From Collinsella sp. (GTDB lineage Bacteria > Actinomycetota > Coriobacteriia > Coriobacteriales > Coriobacteriaceae), in assembly GCA_019424905.1 (NCBI GenBank), contig JAHYYP010000015.1, positions 1-37,801 of the forward strand: DNA of 37,801 bases, written 5' to 3'. The notes under the pieces were generated by a model. That model did no database searches and was not told where the DNA came from. It saw only the letters and a list, made by a program, of their open reading frames with translations. The translations under genes were made by a program, and so were the position numbers. Below, in pieces: positions 8,179 through 22,014 of the stretch (its first letter is position 1; every line of letters starts with the position of its first letter).

Positions 8179-8700
8179 ATGCCCCAGCAGTACAAAATCG
8201 ACAAGGTTGCAGAGATCGAGTCCCGTATCGCCGAGAACGCCGGTCTGTTCGTCGTCAACTACAACGGTCTGACGGTTAAGCAGGCTCAGGAGCTGCGTCA
8301 TCAGCTTCGCGAGTGCGGCGCCGAGATGAAGGTCTACAAGAACAACCTGGTCAAGATCGCTCTCAAGAACCAGGAGCAGCCCGAGATCGACGAGATCCTC
8401 GCCGGCCCCGTCGCTTATGTGTTCTACGAGACCGAGCCGGTCGAGGCCGCTAAGGCCCTTAAGGACTTCTCCGCTAAGTCCAAGGGCGTCCTTGAGATCA
8501 AGGGCGGTATCTCCGACGGCAAGGCCGTTTCCGCTGATGATGTTAAGGCTATCGCCGAGCTGCCCACCAAGGACCAGCTTCTCGGCCAGATCGCCGGTCT
8601 CATCTCCGGTTTCGCTCGCGACATCGCTGTCTGCGTCAACGGCGTTTCCTCTGGTCTCGCTCGTTCGATCCAGCAGGTCTCCGAGCAGAAGGCAGCCTAG
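8179..8700 (+). CDS. rplJ: 50S ribosomal protein L10
   Basis: A 173-residue L10 protein, the base of the ribosomal stalk that anchors L7/L12 dimers and binds 23S rRNA. The N-terminal domain shows ENAGLFVVNYNGLTV and LREC-AEMKVYKNNLVKIAL, typical of L10. The C-terminal part after about residue 135 is the helix that holds L7/L12. GAGGAGGTG lies 6 nt before the ATG. It is preceded by its own leader and followed by rplL after 102 bases that contain only small GC hairpins. Through the leader it should control its own synthesis. Confidence 0.97.
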   Translation: MPQQYKIDKVAEIESRIAENAGLFVVNYNGLTVKQAQELRHQLRECGAEMKVYKNNLVKIALKNQEQPEIDEILAGPVAYVFYETEPVEAAKALKDFSAKSKGVLEIKGGISDGKAVSADDVKAIAELPTKDQLLGQIAGLISGFARDIAVCVNGVSSGLARSIQQVSEQKAA

Positions 8701-8802
8701 TCGCTGTTTTCACCCGCGGCGGCAACGCCGCACCCCTGGCGCATTCGCGCCGTGTTTTAACTGATCTCCGTGCATCCGCACGGAAACCGAAAGGACTTAG
8801 AA

Positions 8803-9180
8803 ATGGCTAAGCTTACCACCGATGAGATCATCGATGCTCTTAAGGAAATGACCCTTCTCGAGGCTTCCGAGCTCGTTAAGGCTATCGAGGACACCTTCGG
8901 CGTTTCCGCCGCTGCTCCTGCCGCTGTTGTCGCCGCTCCCGCTGCTGGCGCTGCTGAGGCCGAGGAGAAGACCGAGTTTGACGTCGTGCTCGAGGGCTTC
9001 GGCGACAACAAGATCCAGGTCATCAAGGCCGTCCGTGAGCTCACCAACCTTGGCCTGAAGGAGGCCAAGGAGGTCGTCGAGGGCGCTCCCAAGGCTGTTC
9101 TCGAGGGTGCCAAGAAGGAGGACGCCGAGGCTGCCAAGGAGAAGCTCGAGGCTGCTGGCGCTGCTGTCACCCTCAAGTAA
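8803..9180 (+). CDS. rplL: 50S ribosomal protein L7/L12
   Basis: A 125-residue stalk protein that recruits translation factors such as EF-G. The N-terminal dimerisation helices (residues 1-35) are followed by an alanine-rich hinge at about 37-55, and then by the globular C-terminal domain with FDVVLEGFGDNKIQVIKAVRE and LGLKEAKEVVEGAPK. The start is ATG 8803, with AAAGGA upstream; the in-frame GTG at 8770 would add eleven residues not seen in this family. It shares the transcript with rplJ and ends at a strong terminator. Confidence 0.97.
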   Translation: MAKLTTDEIIDALKEMTLLEASELVKAIEDTFGVSAAAPAAVVAAPAAGAAEAEEKTEFDVVLEGFGDNKIQVIKAVRELTNLGLKEAKEVVEGAPKAVLEGAKKEDAEAAKEKLEAAGAAVTLK

Positions 9181-9207
9181 TCAGGCTTTCTCGCCAGATT
9201 TCTTTGC

Positions 9208-9245
9208 AGACGGGGTTCGCATTGCGAGCCCCGTCTTTTTTGTTT
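9208..9245 (+). terminator. Terminator of rplJ-rplL
   Basis: GACGGGGTTCGCA pairs with TTGCGAGCCCCGTC with almost no loop and is followed by TTTTTTGTTTTT. It is a classical intrinsic terminator and separates rplL from galU. Confidence 0.9.
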
Positions 9246-9370
9246 TTCGGTCCCTCGACATCGGTTGCTCAAACTGCCAAGTTCTGTGATTTGCGTCGTA
9301 TCGGGCGCCCTGCCGTTGGGCAATAAAATTGCACCATTCGAGCAATAATTTGCGTTGACCTGCTGAAGAA

Positions 9371-9398
9371 TTGTCTCTGCCTTGTAGCGACATATAGT
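9371..9398 (+). promoter_or_regulatory. Possible sigma-A promoter for galU
   Basis: TTGTCT at 9371-9376 and TATAGT at 9393-9398 have a 16-bp spacer. The transcript would have a leader of about 90 nt with two small hairpins (GCGGCTGTGTGCCGC and GGCGCTTTTGCGCC). Nothing else is recognised in 9246-9494. Confidence 0.45.
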
Positions 9399-9494
9399 TC
9401 CAGCGGTAAGATGCTTGGGTATCGCAATTTGGTCTGCGGCTGTGTGCCGCACGCATGGGGCGCTTTTGCGCCTGCGAAAGGATCTTTGAATAAC

Positions 9495-10403
9495 ATGAAG
9501 GCAATCATCCCCGCCGCCGGTCTTGGCACGCGTTTTCTGCCTGGCACCAAGTGCACGCCCAAAGAGATGCTGCCGGTGCTCGACAAGCCCGTCATTCAGT
9601 ACGTCGTCGAGGAGGCGCTCGACCCCGAAGAGGTCGACGACGCCATCATCGTTACTTCTCCCGGTAAGCCCGAGCTACTGAACTACTTCCAGCCCGATCG
9701 CTCGCTCGAGAACCTGCTGCGCGAGCGCGGCAAGAATGCCTATGCCGACGCCGTCGCCCACGCTGGCGGTATGCCGGTCGACTTCCGTTATCAGTACGAG
9801 CCCAAGGGTCTCGGCCATGCTATTCGCTCTGCTGCCGACGCCGTGGCAGGGGAGAACTTCCTGGTTCTTCTGGGCGACTACGTTGTGCCTAATCGCGACA
9901 TCTGCGACAAGATGCTCGCCGTTTCCAAGGAGCACGGTGGCGCTTCGGTTATCGCCGTCGCTGCTTGCTCGCCCGAGGAAGTCAGTCGCTACGGCGTTAT
10001 CGCCGGCGAGCGCGTCGGTTCGCTCGAGGGTGCCGAGGACGTTGCCGATGCCGAGCCGGGCGCTGTCTGGCGCATCGGCGGTCTGGTCGAGAAGCCCGCT
10101 CCCGAGGCGGCTCCGTCCAACCTGTACATTGTCGGCCGTTATCTGCTGAGCCCGCTGGTCATGGACCTGCTGGCAGATCAGCAGGCCGGCAAGGGCGGCG
10201 AGATCCAGCTCACCGACGCAATGGCCCGTTCGCTCGACCGCGAGGCCATGTACGCTGTCGTCATCGACCCGCTGTCGGGCTACGACACCGGTACCCCGTC
10301 TGGCTGGATGGCCACCAACGCCCTCATGGCCGCAAGCGATCCTCGCTTTGCCAGCGCCTTCTGGGACGCTATCGACGAGCGCGGCGGATTGATGCGCAAG
10401 TAA
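9495..10403 (+). CDS. galU: UTP-glucose-1-phosphate uridylyltransferase
   Basis: A 302-residue nucleotidyltransferase that makes UDP-glucose from UTP and glucose-1-phosphate, feeding cell-surface glycan and galactose pathways. The N-terminus AIIPAAGLGTRFLPGTK is the GalU nucleotide-binding signature, followed by PKEMLPVLDKPVIQYVVEEA. GLGHAIR and LVLLGDYV near 115-130 and the LVEKP motif near 200 confirm the family. ATG 9495 is chosen because the protein family begins at this Met; the ribosome site AAAGGA is 12 nt away, slightly far. Terminators lie on both sides, so it is a single-gene unit sitting between rplJL and rpoBC, which are adjacent in most bacteria. Confidence 0.95.
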   Translation: MKAIIPAAGLGTRFLPGTKCTPKEMLPVLDKPVIQYVVEEALDPEEVDDAIIVTSPGKPELLNYFQPDRSLENLLRERGKNAYADAVAHAGGMPVDFRYQYEPKGLGHAIRSAADAVAGENFLVLLGDYVVPNRDICDKMLAVSKEHGGASVIAVAACSPEEVSRYGVIAGERVGSLEGAEDVADAEPGAVWRIGGLVEKPAPEAAPSNLYIVGRYLLSPLVMDLLADQQAGKGGEIQLTDAMARSLDREAMYAVVIDPLSGYDTGTPSGWMATNALMAASDPRFASAFWDAIDERGGLMRK

Positions 10404-10423
10404 GCCTTCGGGCATCGACATTT

Positions 10424-10457
10424 ACGGGCGCGGACCTCGGTTCGCGCCCGTTTTTTA
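10424..10457 (+). terminator. Terminator of galU
   Basis: CGGGCGCG pairs with CGCGCCCG around GACCTCGGTT and is followed by TTTTTTAT. It is a good intrinsic terminator 20 bases after the galU stop. Confidence 0.9.
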
Positions 10458-10497
10458 TAAGAGCTGCGATTGCCGGCTCTCTGTTCACAGAAAATAT

Positions 10498-10513
10498 ATG
10501 AACAGATGTTCGA
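10498..10513. promoter_or_regulatory. LexA/SOS-box-like palindrome upstream of rpoB
   Basis: GAAC-AGAT-GTTC at 10500-10511, continuing CGA, resembles the Gram-positive Cheo box (GAAC-N4-GTTC) and the mycobacterial LexA box. It overlaps the right half of a second dyad, CTGTTCA-N11-TGAACAG at 10481-10505. It lies about 80 bp upstream of the predicted rpoB -35 box. Binding by LexA is only a possibility. Confidence 0.35.
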
Positions 10514-10589
10514 TATACATACATCTACCTGCGTGTTTTCTGTCGAAAAACTTTGCTACTCCAAAAACTCAATCGCGTCAAGGCTTTTC

Positions 10590-10617
10590 TTGCCCAACGG
10601 TCGGTACCTGATAAACT
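10590..10617 (+). promoter_or_regulatory. Probable promoter for rpoB-rpoC
   Basis: TTGCCC at 10590-10595 and TAAACT at 10612-10617 are separated by 16 bp; the transcript would start about 65 nt before rpoB. The region 10458-10589 upstream is AT-richer than its surroundings and contains the two dyads described at 10481-10513. Confidence 0.5.
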
Positions 10618-10690
10618 ATTAGGTTGCGATAACTGGCGAAGCTATGCCTCGCCAACCCACCGAGCATTTCCGTGAAGGAGGAAAAACCTG

Positions 10691-14182
<3,492 letters not shown>

Positions 14183-14188
14183 TTGACT

Positions 14189-18664
<4,476 letters not shown>

Positions 18665-18708
18665 TTAGTTCCGCCGTTCTAACGAACGGCGGCGACCTCC
18701 GTCGCTGC

Positions 18709-18808
18709 GCGGCCCCCAGAGCTACAATCTGTCATTCAAAAGGCAGGGCATGACCAAAAGGTCAATGCCCTGCCTTTTTCATGCCACCTTGTACGCTCTG
18801 GGGGCCGC
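18709..18808 (+). terminator. Nested terminator hairpin after rpoC
   Basis: An inner stem (AAAAGGCAGGGCAT...ATGCCCTGCCTTTTT, 18738-18779) is a bidirectional intrinsic terminator. It is enclosed by perfect 14-bp outer arms GCGGCCCCCAGAGC at 18709-18722 and GCTCTGGGGGCCGC at 18795-18808. A further hairpin CCGCCGTT...AACGGCGG lies just after the rpoC stop at 18671-18692. Confidence 0.85.
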
Positions 18809-18849
18809 TCGCTTGCGTATGCTCAACTTGTTGCGTTCCGTTGATCACT

Positions 18850-18887
18850 TGCAAAAAAGGACAGGTTTATTTTGGTAGTTTTTCCTG
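18850..18887 (+). repeat. REP-like repeat, copy A of an inverted pair
   Basis: About 38 bp containing GGACAGGTTTATTTTGGT at 18859-18876. The same 18 bases recur without mismatch in inverse orientation at 20672-20689, and similarity extends over about 40 bp. The two copies bracket the sigma factor and its partner. Confidence 0.75.
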
Positions 18888-18895
18888 CTTGAATT

Positions 18896-18924
18896 TGAAA
18901 CATTCCGTTTGGTCAAAGCGTATC
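18896..18924 (+). promoter_or_regulatory. ECF-type promoter, probably autoregulatory
   Basis: TGAAAC at 18896-18901 and CGTATC at 18919-18924 are 17 bp apart. This resembles the TGAAAC/CGTA promoters of SigW-like ECF sigma factors rather than a housekeeping promoter. It sits 49 bases before the sigma gene, so self-activation is likely. Confidence 0.65.
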
Positions 18925-18972
18925 TATGGTGAGGGCCCCATCAAGAACCATCAGTGTCACCGGGAGGTGATT

Positions 18973-19491
18973 ATGGAAGAACAAGCTTTTAGACAGGCGG
19001 TCGAGGATCACCGAGATGTCGTGTTCCGAATCGCCTTGACGTATCTGCGTGATCGCGCTGACGCCGACGATGTCGCTCAAGACGTCTTTCTAAAGTTACT
19101 CAAAAGCGATACGCATTTTGAAAGCTGGGAGCATCTTCGTCGATGGCTCATCCGGGTCACGATCAATGAATGCAAATCTCTCTTTCGAAAGCCGTGGAGG
19201 CGCGTGGAGGATATTGAAAGTCTGACCGATTCGCTCTTGACGGCGCAGGACGAGACCAAGGCCGTCCTATTAGACGTCATGCGGCTTCCGGAACGATTCC
19301 GTATCTCCATCGTGCTCTATTACTATCTGGGCTTCTCGACTTCAGAAATTGCCGAGTTACTGCATGTGCCAGCCGCGACCGTTCGAACGCGTTTAGCTCG
19401 CGGCAGATCGAAGCTCAAGTTCATCCTAGAGGAGGGCGACCGTGAAATCCAACCAGATCAAGCAGGCCTTCGAGTCCGTCCAAGCCGATAG
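18973..19491 (+). CDS. ECF-family RNA polymerase sigma factor
   Basis: A 172-residue sigma-70 family protein with only regions 2 and 4, as in ECF factors. Region 2 has LTYLRDRADADDVAQDVFLKLL at 22-43, and region 4 has LPERFRISIVLYYYLGFSTSEIAELL with the recognition helix VPAATVRTRLARGRSKLK at 132-149. GGGAGGTG precedes ATG 18973. Its last 50 bases overlap the next gene, which is typical of a sigma factor and its membrane-bound inhibitor. An ECF-like promoter lies just upstream. Base composition is less GC-rich than in the rpo genes. The inducing signal is unknown; cell-envelope stress is a reasonable guess. Confidence 0.92.
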   Translation: MEEQAFRQAVEDHRDVVFRIALTYLRDRADADDVAQDVFLKLLKSDTHFESWEHLRRWLIRVTINECKSLFRKPWRRVEDIESLTDSLLTAQDETKAVLLDVMRLPERFRISIVLYYYLGFSTSEIAELLHVPAATVRTRLARGRSKLKFILEEGDREIQPDQAGLRVRPSR

Positions 19492-20518
19492 CGATCTTGC
19501 TGACCGTGTTCTTTATGCCGCTGCTGGCGAGCCGCTTCGCCGAAAGGGTCACGCGAAGCCTCTGTATGTTGCCGTAATCGGATGTCTTGCCGGAGTGCTG
19601 GCGACCGGAGGGGTCGCCTACGCTGTTGTCAATTCCAGTTATTTTGCCTCTGCCTGGGGAAACCATGGCAACGGAGAGTCCGTTACCTGGACAAATGGCG
19701 GCTCGTCGGGGACGAAATATACCTACACCAGAGAGTTTGGTGATGGTATCGCGCCCCAAAGCCTGGAGGGTGCAGTCCAGAAGGTCAATCTGTCCGTCGA
19801 GGGCAACGGCTATACGCTCGACATTCATGAGATGGCAATCGACGAGAACGGTTGCGGTGCTGTGACGTTTACATTGTCCAATCCGAATGGCGTTAGCTAC
19901 TACAAGCCGGCGGCAGAGCTTGGCGAACTTGTTCTCTATGGTGAAGAAGAAGGGGGCGTCAGTACACCCAGCATGAACTTCGGCGAGGAATGGGCTGATA
20001 CACGCTGCACCATTGATAAAGACACATCAAGCGACACGGTCATTAACGGCACGATGTACTTTGCATCTTGGAATCGCGATCGAGATTTACGACATGCGGT
20101 CACCTGGAATATCAGTTGGACGGAGGGCAAAGGTGAGGATGCGAAGGTGATCGAGGTATCGACGCCAGAGTTTAACGTCGGAGCGCACGTCGATACAAAG
20201 GAGCTCCGCTCCGACGACTCGCCTCTCGAGATCAGCCCGTTTTCCATCCAGACGCACATCGATGATCTGGGCTATGAAGCAGTTGATCATAAACTGACCG
20301 TCAGCTACAAGGATGGATCGGAGCAGATTATCGAAGATGACGACGCAGGGGCGTACAATTTCTATGTTTCGATGGCGCGCAATAGCGGAGAGAACATCTG
20401 GGTTCCGACAAAACTGATCAATGTCGATCAAGTGGTCTCGGTGACCCTCGAGGGCACGAGATGCACATCAACAGGAGAGACCGAAACAGAAGTACCCTTT
20501 ACCATCGTCTATTCGTAA
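19442..20518 (+). CDS. Membrane-anchored partner, putative anti-sigma factor
   Basis: A 358-residue single-pass membrane protein. Residues 1-40 are cytoplasmic and basic, 41-64 form one transmembrane helix, and about 290 residues lie outside the membrane, rich in beta-strand, Asn, Thr and acidic residues. The start is GTG with GGAGG upstream, inside the sigma gene. A short cytoplasmic N-terminus followed by one membrane helix, in overlap with an ECF gene, is the usual anti-sigma arrangement. I see no zinc-binding HxxxCxxC motif, so it is not a ZAS-type inhibitor. The external domain is not one I recognise and might sense a ligand. A terminator follows at once. Confidence 0.8.
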   Translation: MKSNQIKQAFESVQADSDLADRVLYAAAGEPLRRKGHAKPLYVAVIGCLAGVLATGGVAYAVVNSSYFASAWGNHGNGESVTWTNGGSSGTKYTYTREFGDGIAPQSLEGAVQKVNLSVEGNGYTLDIHEMAIDENGCGAVTFTLSNPNGVSYYKPAAELGELVLYGEEEGGVSTPSMNFGEEWADTRCTIDKDTSSDTVINGTMYFASWNRDRDLRHAVTWNISWTEGKGEDAKVIEVSTPEFNVGAHVDTKELRSDDSPLEISPFSIQTHIDDLGYEAVDHKLTVSYKDGSEQIIEDDDAGAYNFYVSMARNSGENIWVPTKLINVDQVVSVTLEGTRCTSTGETETEVPFTIVYS

Positions 20519-20523
20519 GATTT

Positions 20524-20559
20524 GGGGCCGCTTCCTACTAGGGGAGGCGGCCCATTTTG
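20524..20559 (+). terminator. Terminator of the sigma/anti-sigma operon
   Basis: GGGCCGC pairs with GCGGCCC, with partial pairing of TTCC and GGGA inside, followed by ATTTTG. It lies 5 bases after the stop. The stretch 20560-20650 shows nothing else recognisable. Confidence 0.65.
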
Positions 20560-20659
20560 CATTAAATGGACGGTTAGACCGAGCGATATACTTCCGAAAA
20601 CGCCGCCGATTTCCATGCGAAAGACGAAAGCAGATCACCGCCGGAGCGCGACGTTTCCC

Positions 20660-20699
20660 CAGATAAAACCGACCAAAATAAACCTGTCCCTTTTTGGCA
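20660..20699 (-). repeat. REP-like repeat, copy B of an inverted pair
   Basis: On the minus strand this reads TGCCAAAAAGGGACAGG, then TTTATTTTGGTCGGTTTTATC, which matches copy A at 18850-18887 over about 40 bp with a few differences. The interval between the two copies is about 1.8 kb and contains exactly the ECF promoter, both genes and their terminator. Confidence 0.75.
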
Positions 20700-20725
20700 G
20701 GTGGCGTTGCCCCAACGAGCACGTC

Positions 20726-20864
20726 GGATTCCCGGACCGGGCGGCCCAGGTTTTAAGTTTGTCGCGAGTTCCGCACGCAAAGGAAAGCACTTAATGTGCT
20801 TTCCGTCTTGCGCAGGACTGTAGAGCAGCAAACTTAAAACCTGGGCCGCCCGATCCGGGAATCC
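20726..20864. repeat. Palindromic element, copy 2
   Basis: Arms 20726-20761 and 20829-20864 are complementary at 35 of 36 positions. Between them, 67 nt hold a central stem GGAAAGCAC-TTAAT-GTGCTTTCC at 20782-20804, flanked by GTTCCGCACG on the left and GCGCAGGACT on the right. The core matches that of the element at 7725-7945 in the same orientation, but the arm sequences are unrelated. No gene is plausible inside. It precedes the rpsL promoter by 85 bp. Confidence 0.85.
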
Positions 20865-20893
20865 TCCCAAGCGCACAGGAGGGGATTCCTTTT
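20857..20893 (+). terminator. Hairpin overlapping the palindrome's right arm
   Basis: GGAATCC at 20858-20864 can pair either with the left arm of the palindrome or with GGATTCC at 20883-20889. The second pairing, with TCC/GGA inside, is followed by TTTT. The two structures exclude each other. Confidence 0.45.
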
Positions 20894-20948
20894 GTGTAGG
20901 CTTTGCGGAAATGTACCAATTTTTGGATACGCCCGGCGGCGTGGTCTG

Positions 20949-20977
20949 TTGACGGCACAGCTAACGGCACGTATCCT
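20949..20977 (+). promoter_or_regulatory. Sigma-A promoter for the str operon
   Basis: TTGACG at 20949-20954 and TATCCT at 20972-20977 with a 17-bp spacer. Transcription would start near 20984, about 87 nt before rpsL. The leader shows no leader motif I recognise. Confidence 0.75.
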
Positions 20978-21070
20978 ATCGAACTGCGTGTTTCGTAGGG
21001 GGATGCTGACCCCTCGATTCAAGCCGTTGCACTTTACAGAAAGCTGGAATCATTCGAGAAGGAGTACGCT

Positions 21071-21448
21071 TTGCCTACTATTAACCAGCTGGTTCGCCAG
21101 GGCCGTCGTTCCGTGCCCAAGAAGTCCAAGAACGCTGCTCTGCAGCACAACTCCCAGAAGCGCGGCGTGTGCACCCGCGTCTTCACCACGAGCCCCAAGA
21201 AGCCGAACTCGGCTCTTCGTAAGGTTGCCCGTGTTCGCCTCGTCAACGGCATCGAAGTTACTGCTTACATCCCGGGTGAGGGCCACAACCTGCAGGAGCA
21301 CTCCATCGTGCTCGTCCGCGGCGGTCGTGTCCGTGACCTCCCTGGTGTCCGTTATCACGTCATCCGTGGCGCCTACGACGCTGCTCCGGTCCAGAACCGT
21401 ATGCAGGCCCGTTCCAAGTACGGTGCTAAGCGCCCCAAGGCTAAATAA
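21071..21448 (+). CDS. rpsL: 30S ribosomal protein S12
   Basis: A 125-residue S12 protein of the decoding centre. It starts at TTG with GAAGGAG 7 nt upstream; PTINQLVRQGR is the standard N-terminus. The streptomycin-sensitivity loop SPKKPNSALRK carries both lysines (K43, K44), so no resistance change is visible there. PGEGHNLQEHS and GGRVRDLPGVRYH are typical. First gene of rpsL-rpsG-fusA-rpsJ, separated from rpoC by the sigma cassette, whereas many bacteria have rpoC and rpsL adjacent. Confidence 0.98.
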   Translation: MPTINQLVRQGRRSVPKKSKNAALQHNSQKRGVCTRVFTTSPKKPNSALRKVARVRLVNGIEVTAYIPGEGHNLQEHSIVLVRGGRVRDLPGVRYHVIRGAYDAAPVQNRMQARSKYGAKRPKAK

Positions 21449-21521
21449 GCCAGATAACGTTTTGATACTTTCGCCGTGCGCCGCCTAAGCGCCGCACGGT
21501 AGACACTTAAGGAGATTTCAC

Positions 21522-21995
21522 ATGCCGCGTCGTGCAGCAGCTAATCGTCGTGAGGTTCAGCCTGACGCCGTTTACAACAACCGCCTGGTGACTCAGCTCA
21601 TCAACAAGGTCCTTCTTGACGGCAAGAAGGCCACCGCTGAGCGCATCGTTTACACCGCTTTCGAGATCGTTGCCGAGAAGTCCGAGGGTGGCGACGCTCT
21701 CGCTACCTTCAAGAAGGCTATGGACAACGTCAAGCCCACGCTCGAGGTTAAGCCCAAGCGTGTCGGTGGCGCTACCTATCAGGTCCCGATGGAGGTCAAC
21801 TCCCGTCGTTCCACCGCTCTGGGCATCCGCTGGATCGTCAACTTCTCCCGCGCTCGCAAGGAGAAGACCATGGCCGAGCGTCTCGCTAACGAGATCCTCG
21901 ACGCCTCCAACGGTCTTGGCGCTTCCGTCAAGAAGCGTGAGGACGTCTTCAAGATGGCCGAGGCCAACCGCGCGTTCTCTCACTATCGTTGGTAA
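21522..21995 (+). CDS. rpsG: 30S ribosomal protein S7
   Basis: A 157-residue S7 protein that nucleates assembly of the 30S head and contacts the E site. MPRRAAANRREV, LINKVLLDGKKATAERIVY, KRVGGATYQVPMEV and the C-terminal EANRAFSHYRW are family hallmarks. AAGGAG precedes the ATG. It lies 73 bases after rpsL and 19 bases before fusA in one operon. In E. coli S7 represses this operon; no comparable site can be confirmed in the rpsL-rpsG gap, which contains only a short inverted repeat (CCGTGCGCCGCC / GCGCCGCACGG). Confidence 0.98.
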   Translation: MPRRAAANRREVQPDAVYNNRLVTQLINKVLLDGKKATAERIVYTAFEIVAEKSEGGDALATFKKAMDNVKPTLEVKPKRVGGATYQVPMEVNSRRSTALGIRWIVNFSRARKEKTMAERLANEILDASNGLGASVKKREDVFKMAEANRAFSHYRW

Positions 21996-22014
21996 GTTAA
22001 GGTAAGGAACTAAC

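Noticed and set aside
10498..10611. Small ORF of 37 codons starting ATG AAC upstream of rpoB
   Set aside because: No ribosome binding site, no recognisable product, and it runs into the predicted rpoB promoter.
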